A DNA stretch of 7,677 nt from CBDTTW01 sp965363675 (GTDB lineage Bacteria; Bacteroidota; Rhodothermia; Rhodothermales; DASSAV01), in NCBI GenBank assembly GCA_965363675.1, contig CBDTTW010000145.1, positions 1 to 7,677 of the forward strand, in the 5' to 3' direction. The notes below the pieces were generated by a model. The model worked only from the letters and a program-made list of their open reading frames with translations, had not been told where the DNA came from and did no database searches. The position numbers and the translations under genes are program-made. Shown here piece by piece: positions 1 through 5,630 of this stretch. The number at the start of each line of letters is the position of its first letter. Position 1 is the first letter of the stretch.

Positions 1-2
1 GT

Positions 3-1223
3 TCGCCCGCCGAGTTCAAGCGCGGCCAGGGCCGCAACCACAGCCTCACGGCCGCCTACCTCTGCGGCGAGCGCCACATCCACGTGCCCCGGCAGCGCCG
101 CCTCCAGGACGGCCGCCGCATCGTGCTCGGCGGCGCCGTCGGACACAACCTCAAGGGCGATCCGTTCGTGCTGCCGGTCGGCGTGTTTGCCTGCGTCACG
201 GGCGTCTCGGGCTCGGGCAAGTCCAGCCTCATCAACCAGACGCTCTACCCCATTCTGGCGGCGCGCTTCCACCGGGCGCGCCTCGCGCCGCTGCCCTACG
301 ACGCCATCGACGGCCTGGAGCACATCGACAAGGTCATCAACATCGACCAGAGCCCCATCGGGCGCACCCCGCGCTCCAACCCGGCCACCTACACGGGCCT
401 GTTCGGCCATATCCGCGATTTGTACGCCCAGCTTCCCGAGTCGAAAATACGGGGCTACAAGCCGGGGCGCTTCTCGTTCAACGTCAAGAGCGGGCGCTGC
501 GAGACGTGCAAGGGCGCCGGCATCATGAAGCTGGAGATGAACTTCCTGCCCGACGTGTACGTCGAGTGCGACGTGTGCAAGGGCAAGCGCTACAACGCCG
601 AGACGCTGGAGGTGCGCTACAAGGGCAAGTCCATCGCCGAAGCCCTGGATATGACCGTCGAGGAGGCCCTGGCGTTTTTCGAGCACGTGCCGCGCATCGA
701 GCGCAAGCTGCGCACGCTCCACTCGGTCGGGCTGGACTACATGCGCCTCGGGCACCAGGCCACTCTGCTCTCGGGCGGCGAGGCGCAGCGCGTCAAGCTC
801 TCGCGTGAGCTTTCGCGGCCCGGCACCGGCAAAACCCTGTACATCCTCGACGAGCCGACCACCGGCCTGCACTTCGAGGACATCCGCCACCTGCTCGGCG
901 TTTTGCAAGCCCTCGTGCGCAAGGGCAACACCGTGCTCGTTATCGAGCACAACATGGACGTGGTCAAGGTGGCCGACTACGTCGTGGATCTCGGGCCGGA
1001 CGGGGGCGCGGCCGGCGGGCGCATCGTCGCCTCGGGAACGCCCGAGGAGGTGGCCGCCCACCCGGGGGCCACCGGGCGCGCCCTGGCCGAGGAACTGGCG
1101 CGCAGCCGCCGCGCCCCCGCCGGCGACGCCGAGGAAACCGTGGACCTGGACGCCTTCGCCGCCGAAGACGAAGATTTCGAGGAACCCTCCGAGGACGAGG
1201 AGGAAGAAGCCCCCGCGCAGTAG
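3..1223 (+). CDS. uvrA: UvrA, excinuclease ABC subunit A (C-terminal part, 5' end outside window)
   Basis: This is the second ATPase half of the DNA-damage sensor of nucleotide excision repair, which dimerises and loads UvrB on lesions. The frame is open from base 3 with no start inside, so about 406 codons remain of a protein usually near 940 residues. It begins in the linker before the second Walker A (LTAAYLCGERHIHVP). Seen in order: Walker A GVSGSGKSS (201-227); a zinc finger C-X2-C-X19-C-X2-C starting at 498, with the spacing known for UvrA; ABC signature LSGGEAQRVKLSREL (from about 768); Walker B YILDEPTTGLH (from about 840); and the H-loop VIEHNMD. All catalytic motifs are intact. After the usual end of the fold (GRIVASGTPEEVA) comes a run of about 50 residues that turns very acidic (EDEDFEEPSEDEEEE), which is not typical of UvrA. 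The GTG at 84 is internal and not a start. Identification is certain; only the role of the tail is open. Confidence 0.97.
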   Translation, partial: SPAEFKRGQGRNHSLTAAYLCGERHIHVPRQRRLQDGRRIVLGGAVGHNLKGDPFVLPVGVFACVTGVSGSGKSSLINQTLYPILAARFHRARLAPLPYDAIDGLEHIDKVINIDQSPIGRTPRSNPATYTGLFGHIRDLYAQLPESKIRGYKPGRFSFNVKSGRCETCKGAGIMKLEMNFLPDVYVECDVCKGKRYNAETLEVRYKGKSIAEALDMTVEEALAFFEHVPRIERKLRTLHSVGLDYMRLGHQATLLSGGEAQRVKLSRELSRPGTGKTLYILDEPTTGLHFEDIRHLLGVLQALVRKGNTVLVIEHNMDVVKVADYVVDLGPDGGAAGGRIVASGTPEEVAAHPGATGRALAEELARSRRAPAGDAEETVDLDAFAAEDEDFEEPSEDEEEEAPAQ

Positions 1224-1264
1224 GCCCCTCCGCGCCGGGTCGGATCTTAAGCCGCTGTTGGGTG

Positions 1265-1270
1265 TATAGT
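1265..1270 (+). promoter_or_regulatory. Candidate -10 box upstream of the GNAT gene
   Basis: TATAGT lies in the 110-bp gap between uvrA and the acetyltransferase gene and matches TATAAT at five of six positions. It would place a transcript start near 1277, about 57 bases before the GTG start. No convincing -35 hexamer is visible 16-18 bases upstream (the sequence there is GGATCT), so the call rests on the -10 and on position alone. Confidence 0.3.
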
Positions 1271-1333
1271 CGGCTTCCGCGCGCCGGCTGCGCCGCGCCG
1301 TACCCTCCGACCCCCAACCCCAGCCAAGCATAG

Positions 1334-2023
1334 GTGAGCGAATCCATCGTCGTCCGCGTGGCGACCCCCGAGGACGCCGCGCATGCGGAAGATATCTGCG
1401 TGCTCATCGAGGAGGCCGCCCGCGCCCGGGGCACCGGCATCGCCAAGCGCGACCCCGCCTACATCCGGCAGAAAATCACCGACGGCAAGGCGGTCATCGC
1501 CTTCGACGCGGGGGCGCTCGTCGGCTTCTGCTATATCGAGACGTGGGAGCACGGCCGCTACGTCGCCAACTCGGGCCTCATCGTCGCCCCCTCGCATCGC
1601 AAGGGCGGCCTCGCGCGCCGCATCAAGCGCAAGGCGTTCGACCTCTCGCGCGAGAAATACCCCGACGCCAAGCTCTTCGGCATCACGACGAGCCTGGCCG
1701 TCATGAAGATCAACACCGAACTGGGCTACAAGCCGGTCACCTTCTCCGAGCTGACCACCGACGAGGTGTTCTGGAAAGGCTGCCAGAGCTGCCCCAACTA
1801 CGACGTGCTCACGCGCACCGAGCGCCGCATGTGCCTTTGCTACGGGATGCTCTACGACCCCGCCGTCGAGGAGCCGCGCGCCGCCCCCGAGGCCCACGCC
1901 GAACCGGCCGCCGCGCCCGAGCCGCCCGCCCCTGAGGCCCCCGAAGCTTCCGGCGACGGCCGCGCCTCCGAAATGCCTGCCGAGGCGGCGCCTCCGCCCC
2001 CCGGCAATCCTGCGGCGGCCTGA
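1334..2023 (+). CDS. GNAT-family N-acetyltransferase (argA-like / Bacteroidota arginine-locus type)
   Basis: A 229-residue protein that transfers an acyl group from acyl-CoA to an amine. The GNAT core spans residues 5-135: the entry strand IVVRVATPEDA, the acyl-CoA pyrophosphate loop at motif A (IVAPSHRKGGLARR, about 83-96), and the later strand-helix LFGITTSLAVMKINTELGY (114-132). The stretches RGTGIAKR, FCYIETWEHGRYVANSGLIV and FWKGCQSCPNYD are, from memory, characteristic of a GNAT family near argG in Bacteroidota, proposed to make N-acyl-glutamate for arginine synthesis. No arg gene is visible here, so the substrate is inference. Four cysteines (C150, C153, C167, C169; CX2C then CXC) could bind a metal. 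Residues 176-229 are a Pro/Ala/Glu-rich tail, probably disordered and beyond the family's usual end. The GTG start is chosen because strand 1 begins at once; no good ribosome site precedes it and no in-frame ATG gives a complete domain. Confidence 0.85.
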   Translation: MSESIVVRVATPEDAAHAEDICVLIEEAARARGTGIAKRDPAYIRQKITDGKAVIAFDAGALVGFCYIETWEHGRYVANSGLIVAPSHRKGGLARRIKRKAFDLSREKYPDAKLFGITTSLAVMKINTELGYKPVTFSELTTDEVFWKGCQSCPNYDVLTRTERRMCLCYGMLYDPAVEEPRAAPEAHAEPAAAPEPPAPEAPEASGDGRASEMPAEAAPPPPGNPAAA

Positions 2024-2039
2024 GCGCGCCCCCGGCATG

Positions 2040-2077
2040 AAAAAAGGCGGCCCCGGCATGGCGGGGCCGCCTTTTTT
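2040..2077. terminator. Bidirectional intrinsic terminator between convergent genes
   Basis: A 16-bp uninterrupted stem (2040-2055 with 2062-2077) closes a 6-base loop. The left arm begins with six A and the right arm ends with six T, around a GGCGGCCCC / GGGGCCGCC core. Read from either strand, a GC stem is followed by a U-run. It sits 17 bases after the acetyltransferase stop and 30 bases after the barrel gene's stop, so it should end both transcripts. Confidence 0.93.
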
Positions 2078-2106
2078 GACGCCTGCGCGGGGCAGGGAGG
2101 CCGCTG

Positions 2107-3390
2107 CTAGAAATCGACCATCACCCCGAAGGTAGCCCCGAGGTGCGGGGCGAAGTCGTTCTCGCCGATCAGCGAGAGCGTATAGTCTCGGTACTCGTCC
2201 TGCACGCCGCCCTTGACGTAGAACGTGTACGGCGAGCCTTGGGGCGCGATATTCAGGTACGGCGCCAGGCCGACGTGAAAACCGGCCTCCGACGGAATGG
2301 TGAAGACCTGCCCTTCGAGCACGCGCACGTTGTCGCCGTCGGTGCGGAGGCGGTAGGTGAGCGCCGCGCCGATCTCGCCGAAGCCGAAGTCGTAGCCGGC
2401 TCCGGCGTGCAGTCCGTACACGTCGCCCTCGTCGAACTTGGCGCCGAACTCCTCGCCGTCGAGCGTCAGAAAACCCTCAGCCCCGGCGAGCAGCACGAGC
2501 GCGCCCAGCGGATGCCGCCCGTTGACGCTCAGCACAATGGCATGCTGCCGGTCGGTGTTCTCGCGCTCGTTCTCCAGCAGGTTCGGCTCCGGCCCGAAGT
2601 CGTACATGAAGCCGAGGCGCGCGCCCACCATGCTCGAACTGAGGTTGCAGAACAGCGTGGCGTTCTGCGTCTTGAACCCGCTCTTGACGACGCGGTCCGA
2701 GGGCGTAACCGTCGGGGGCAGCGTCACCGAAGCCGGCACGGCCACCCCGAGCGCCTGGCCCACGGCCGCCAGCGGCGCCCCGTTCGGGATGCCCACCGGC
2801 GCCAGGCCCGTCACCGTAGCCGCGCTCGTGTTGATCGTCACGGCGGCCGTCGCTTCCTTGGCCGTGAAGTTCTGTTGCGAGAGCCCGAGGTCCAGGCCCA
2901 GCCCCAGGCTGAAGCGCTCCTTCTGGACGAGGTTGTACAGGCCGCCGAGGTGCACGTTCACCACATCGACTTCGCCCGAAATCTCGCCCTCGGCGACGCC
3001 GGTCAGGCCGTTGACGCGGCTGGCGTTGAGCAGCGACGCCGGGATGGAGGGCGGCAGCGCAATGCCGAGCTGCCCGGCCAGCGCGCCCACCGAGGGCGTC
3101 CCGATGGCCGCGTTGGCGTTGGCCGCGAAGCCTTCCGCCAGCGGATGCATCTCGCCGCTGTCGTCGTACTCGTCGGCGATGATGCCGTAGCCGAAGTTGG
3201 CCCATACGCGGCCGTTGCGGCCGGCCGAGGAGCGCGCATTCCAGGAGTTGGCGGGGGCGGCCGGCGTAGCGCGCGCCGGAGCAGTGCGCAGCACGACCGA
3301 GCGAGGCGCCGGAGCCGGCGCAGGCAGCTTATCCTTGTCGCCGTCCGGCGAGGAAAGCAGCAGCAGAGCGGAAATCACCAAGGCGAACAT
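2107..3390 (-). CDS. Predicted outer-membrane beta-barrel protein (function unknown)
   Basis: A 427-residue exported protein. Residues 1-14 (MFALVISALLLLSS) form a hydrophobic signal-peptide core, unusual in lacking a Lys/Arg before it. Residues 22-48 are Pro/Ala-rich and look like a periplasmic spacer. From about residue 60 to the end, short amphipathic strands alternate with turns (WANFGYGIIADEY, FSLGLGLDLGLSQQNF, VGARLGFMYDFGPEPN, YGLHAGAGYDFGFGEIGAAL, FYVKGGVQDEYRDYTLSL). The protein ends in VMVDF: a terminal Phe is the classic signal for barrel insertion by BamA. Two long Ala/Pro/Val-rich insertions (about 90-128 and 180-232) fall between strands and share a motif. The ATG at 3390 is the only ATG, GTG or TTG downstream of the in-frame stop, and AGAGAAG lies just upstream. 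The gene is monocistronic, convergent with the GNAT gene and divergent from trpB2. I recognise no specific family; a porin or lipid-transport barrel is possible. Confidence 0.8.
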   Translation of the reverse strand: MFALVISALLLLSSPDGDKDKLPAPAPAPRSVVLRTAPARATPAAPANSWNARSSAGRNGRVWANFGYGIIADEYDDSGEMHPLAEGFAANANAAIGTPSVGALAGQLGIALPPSIPASLLNASRVNGLTGVAEGEISGEVDVVNVHLGGLYNLVQKERFSLGLGLDLGLSQQNFTAKEATAAVTINTSAATVTGLAPVGIPNGAPLAAVGQALGVAVPASVTLPPTVTPSDRVVKSGFKTQNATLFCNLSSSMVGARLGFMYDFGPEPNLLENERENTDRQHAIVLSVNGRHPLGALVLLAGAEGFLTLDGEEFGAKFDEGDVYGLHAGAGYDFGFGEIGAALTYRLRTDGDNVRVLEGQVFTIPSEAGFHVGLAPYLNIAPQGSPYTFYVKGGVQDEYRDYTLSLIGENDFAPHLGATFGVMVDF

Positions 3391-3445
3391 ATTTCTTCTC
3401 TCGCTAAGGGTGTAGTCGGGCGCACGCCACGGCCGGGAGGCTCCT

Positions 3446-3462
3446 GTTAAGCGTGCGTTAAG
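3446..3462. repeat. Direct repeat GTTAAG-N5-GTTAAG in the divergent promoter region
   Basis: Two identical hexamers lie 11 bases apart start to start (3446-3451 and 3457-3462), about one helical turn. They fall in the 268-bp region between the barrel gene (start 3390) and trpB2 (start 3659), 56 bases upstream of the barrel start. Hexamer-N5-hexamer direct repeats are the geometry bound by OmpR/PhoP-type response regulators, which often control outer-membrane genes. That assignment is inference; a repeat this short could be chance. Confidence 0.3.
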
Positions 3463-3593
3463 TCGCGCCTAAACTATGCGCTGTGCGGCATCCAAGCTAG
3501 CGCCGCCGCCCGCTTCAGATGCGTTTCGGGTGAAGATACGTCGGTCTCCCCGGCGAAAAACATCGGTCGGGCGCGACATCGGGCGCGCATGGG

Positions 3594-3622
3594 TTTCGCA
3601 GAGCGGCGGCGGCGGCTATTTT
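3594..3622 (+). promoter_or_regulatory. Candidate promoter for trpB2
   Basis: TTTCGC (3594-3599) and TATTTT (3617-3622) are separated by 17 bases in a local AT-rich pocket of otherwise GC-rich DNA. The -10 matches the consensus at four of six positions; the -35 is weak. A start near 3629 would leave a leader of about 30 bases. TATTTTG also comes close to the Bacteroidota -7 element TAnnTTTG, but is one T short. Confidence 0.3.
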
Positions 3623-3658
3623 GCGGCTCCCGTTGCACCTTAATCCGCCTACCTGAGC

Positions 3659-5032
3659 ATGAGCGAACGCAGAAAAGCCCTTCTGAGCGAGCAGGACGCC
3701 CCCACGCACTGGTACAACCTGGCCGCCGATTTGCCCGCCCTCGGCGTCGAGTTGCCGCCGGTGCTGCACCCGGGCACCGGCGGCCCCATCGGCCCGGCCG
3801 ACCTGGCGCCGCTCTTTCCGATGGAACTCATCAAGCAGGAAGTCAGCGCCGAGCGTTTCATCGAGATCCCGGACGTGGTGCGGGACGTGTACCTGCAATG
3901 GCGCCCGACGCCGCTGCACCGGGCGCGCCTTTGGGAGCGCGCGCTTGACACGCCCGCGCGCATCTATTACAAGTACGAAGGCGCCAGCCCCTCGGGCAGC
4001 CATAAAACCAACACGGCCGTCGCGCAGGCGTACTACAACGCCCAGGAGGGCGTGCGCCGCATCACCACCGAGACGGGCGCCGGGCAGTGGGGCAGTGCGC
4101 TCAGCTACGCCTGCCAGATGTTCGGGCTGGAGTGCAAGGTGTTCATGGTCAAGGTGAGCTACCACCAGAAGCCTTACCGCCGCATCTGGATGGAGACGAT
4201 GGGGGCGACCGTCGTCCCGAGCCCCAGCGCCGAGACCGCCGCGGGTCGCGGCGTGCTCGCCGAGCATCCGCACAGCTCCGGCAGCCTCGGCGTCGCCATC
4301 AGCGAGGCCGTCGAGGAGGCTCTTTCGCGCGAGGATACGCACTACTCGCTCGGCAGCGTGCTCAACCACGTCATCCTGCACCAGAGCGTCATCGGCCTGG
4401 AGACCATCAAGCAGCTCGAAATGTTCGGCGCCGACTGGCCGGACGTGGTCATCGGGTGCGCCGGCGGGGGCAGCAACTTCGCGGGGTTCGCCTTCCCGTT
4501 CCTCGGCGAGCAGGCCCGCACCGGGCGCGCCACGCGCATCGTGGCCGTCGAGCCGGCCGCCTCGCCCTCGCTCACGAAGGGCCGTTACGCCTACGACTTC
4601 GGGGACGTGGCCCGCATGACGCCGCTCATGAAGATGTACACGCTCGGCCACGCCTTTATGCCGGCCCCGATCCACGCCGGCGGCCTGCGCTACCACGGCA
4701 TGAGCCCGCTCGTGAGCGCCGTGCACCACGCCGGCCTCATCGACGCGCGCAGCGTCACGCAGAGCGCCGTGTTCGAGGCCAACCAGAGCTTCGCCCGCAG
4801 CGAAGGCATCCTTCCGGCGCCCGAGAGCGGCCATGCCATATGGGCCGGCCTTCAGGAGGCGCTCGCCTGCAAGGAGTCGGGCGAGGCCCGGACCATCGTC
4901 ATCGGCCTGAGCGGCCACGGACTCTTCGACATGGGCGCCTACGAAGCCTTCCAGATCGGCGACCTGGTCGATTACGAGCACCCCGAGGACGAAATCGAGG
5001 CGGGCCTAGCCGGCCTGCCCGAGGTAGGGTAG
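3659..5032 (+). CDS. trpB2: TrpB2, tryptophan synthase beta-like PLP-dependent enzyme
   Basis: A 457-residue fold-type II PLP enzyme that joins indole and serine (or phosphoserine) to make tryptophan. The Schiff-base lysine is K116 in GSHKTNTA. The catalytic glutamate is E138 in ETGAGQWGSAL; Trp after GAGQ, where TrpB1 has His, marks the TrpB2 branch. The phosphate-binding loop is GCAGGGSN (267-274), and the C-terminal cofactor contacts lie in LPAPESGHA (385-393) and LSGHG (417-421). Length and the long N-terminal extension (DAPTHWYNLAADLP) match TrpB2 rather than TrpB1, which is about 400 residues. No trpA or other trp gene adjoins it. TrpB2 is often found alone and is thought to salvage indole. 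The ATG at 3659 directly precedes this conserved extension, although the ribosome site is weak. It stands as its own unit, with a terminator 14 bases after the stop. Confidence 0.95.
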   Translation: MSERRKALLSEQDAPTHWYNLAADLPALGVELPPVLHPGTGGPIGPADLAPLFPMELIKQEVSAERFIEIPDVVRDVYLQWRPTPLHRARLWERALDTPARIYYKYEGASPSGSHKTNTAVAQAYYNAQEGVRRITTETGAGQWGSALSYACQMFGLECKVFMVKVSYHQKPYRRIWMETMGATVVPSPSAETAAGRGVLAEHPHSSGSLGVAISEAVEEALSREDTHYSLGSVLNHVILHQSVIGLETIKQLEMFGADWPDVVIGCAGGGSNFAGFAFPFLGEQARTGRATRIVAVEPAASPSLTKGRYAYDFGDVARMTPLMKMYTLGHAFMPAPIHAGGLRYHGMSPLVSAVHHAGLIDARSVTQSAVFEANQSFARSEGILPAPESGHAIWAGLQEALACKESGEARTIVIGLSGHGLFDMGAYEAFQIGDLVDYEHPEDEIEAGLAGLPEVG

Positions 5033-5046
5033 GGGAGAGGCCGGAA

Positions 5047-5096
5047 ACGAATGCGGGCGGGCATGCCTTGCGGCGCGCCCGCCCGAATCGTTTTTT
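5047..5096 (+). terminator. Intrinsic terminator after trpB2
   Basis: A 9-bp GC stem CGGGCGGGC / GCCCGCCCG (5054-5062 with 5077-5085) closes a 14-base loop. It is extended below a small internal bulge by ACGA / TCGT (5047-5050 with 5088-5091) and is followed by TTTTTT (5091-5096). It begins 14 bases past the trpB2 stop. The small gene at 5149-5343 runs toward it from the other side, but the T-run is poor in that direction. Confidence 0.9.
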
Positions 5097-5148
5097 ATGA
5101 CTTCCGCTGCCGCTTCCGGGCGCCGCATCGGGGCGCCGAAAACGCCGC

Positions 5149-5343
5149 TTATTCCTCGTCATCGAAGGCGTCGTCGTCCTCTTCCATGAACGGCGAGAGT
5201 TGCTCCAAATCGACCTTTACCCACCGAAAGCACGTTTCAAAAATATCCTCATCGACCTCGGGGCCGATGCGGTGGGCGCGGACGGCCCCAGCCTCCTGAG
5301 GCGTCCCGAGTCCCTGCGGCGGGGGGGTGCGCGGCGTAAACAT
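5149..5343 (-). CDS. Small acidic-tailed hypothetical protein (64 aa)
   Basis: I do not recognise this protein. It has a Pro/Gly-rich start (MFTPRTPPPQGLGTPQEAG), a central segment (about 20-52) with DEDIFETCFRWVKVDLEQLSPF that could form a short strand or helix, and the acidic end MEEDDDAFDDEE. No signal peptide or membrane segment is seen. The ATG at 5343 is chosen because GAGGAAG (5350-5356) lies six bases upstream, the best ribosome-binding site in the window. An in-frame GTG at 5379 would add 12 residues but has no such site. The strong Shine-Dalgarno, the AT-rich upstream region and the stop just before a terminator all favour a real gene despite its size. It lies downstream, on the same strand, of another small acidic-tailed gene at 5631-5960, separated from it by a structured gap. 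Confidence 0.65.
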   Translation of the reverse strand: MFTPRTPPPQGLGTPQEAGAVRAHRIGPEVDEDIFETCFRWVKVDLEQLSPFMEEDDDAFDDEE

Positions 5344-5395
5344 GGCGTACTTCCTCGCGGTTGATGGCGGCTTGCTCACGGAAGTTTACGCTCTA

Positions 5396-5470
5396 GATTC
5401 GCTTCAAAAAGAAATAAGTTCTTAACATAGCCGTCTGTAACAGAGGCGTCACAGTGGCGCGAAGCGAATC
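5396..5470. repeat. Perfect 10-bp inverted repeat enclosing 55 nt; possible structured leader RNA
   Basis: GATTCGCTTC (5396-5405) and GAAGCGAATC (5461-5470) are exact reverse complements. Inside, GCC..CTG-TAA-CAG.GGC (5430-5447) and GCGTCA-CAG-TGGCGC (5446-5460, with one G-T pair) can each fold as hairpins, though they share two bases. TAAG-TT-CTTA (5415-5424) is a third small dyad. The second hairpin abuts the closing stem, as in a multi-stem RNA junction. On the minus strand the element would sit in the 5' leader of the 64-aa gene, about 50 bases before its start. No T-run follows the closing arm, so it is not a terminator. It matches no riboswitch I recognise. Confidence 0.4.
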
Positions 5471-5484
5471 GGCGGGCCGTGTCG

Positions 5485-5501
5485 GCGCCGGGTTACGGCG
5501 C
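5485..5501. repeat. GC hairpin in the gap between the two small genes
   Basis: GCGCCG (5485-5490) and CGGCGC (5496-5501) form a 6-bp perfect stem around a 5-base loop. In DNA this rich in G and C such a stem could occur by chance. It is listed because it lies between two longer dyads (5396-5470 and 5546-5572) in the same 287-bp gap. Confidence 0.3.
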
Positions 5502-5545
5502 TGCGCCCCCAGGGGCAAGCAGACCGGTGTGCATATCCTCCAGGG

Positions 5546-5574
5546 TAGTATCGGCAGTTCTTGCCGAAACTATA
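5546..5574 (-). promoter_or_regulatory. Dyad with 11-bp arms overlapping a minus-strand TATAGT box
   Basis: The arms 5546-5556 and 5562-5572 pair at ten of eleven positions (one A-A mismatch) around the 5-base loop GTTCT. On the minus strand the right arm overlaps TATAGT (5574-5569), a five-of-six match to the -10 consensus. It is positioned to start transcription near 5562 toward the 64-aa gene. A dyad across a -10 box is the layout of a repressor operator; alternatively, if read through from the 109-aa gene, it would be an RNA hairpin. No good -35 is visible, so the promoter call is weak. Confidence 0.35.
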
Positions 5575-5630
5575 GCACCATAACGGAAACGATCATCACG
5601 TCCCAATGCACGCAGGCGCGCCGGCGCCGT

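Noticed and set aside
1268..1289. AGTCGGC / GCCGGCT stem after uvrA as a terminator
   Set aside because: No T-run follows it and one pair is G-T; it overlaps the candidate -10 of the next gene instead.
1247..2059. Minus-strand open frame opposite the GNAT gene
   Set aside because: Its translation is Gly/Arg-rich low complexity and it runs across the terminator hairpin; the GNAT frame is clearly coding.
2143..3450. Long plus-strand open frame (435 codons) opposite the outer-membrane gene
   Set aside because: Its translation is Arg/His-rich with no motif; the minus-strand frame has a signal peptide, beta strands and a terminal Phe, so this is a shadow.
3558..3589. Imperfect tandem repeat of ACATCGG-GGCGCG
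   Set aside because: Only two copies with an internal indel in GC-rich DNA; it could easily be chance.
3515..4981. Long minus-strand open frame (488 codons) antisense to trpB2
   Set aside because: It mirrors the GC-biased third positions of trpB2, its composition is Arg/Ala/Gly/His-rich without any recognisable fold, and trpB2 itself is unambiguous.
5493..5534. 13-codon minus-strand frame (MHTGLLAPGGAAP) after GGAGG, as a possible leader peptide
   Set aside because: GGAGG is only two bases from the ATG, too close for normal initiation, and there is no run of a regulatory amino acid; too short to support.
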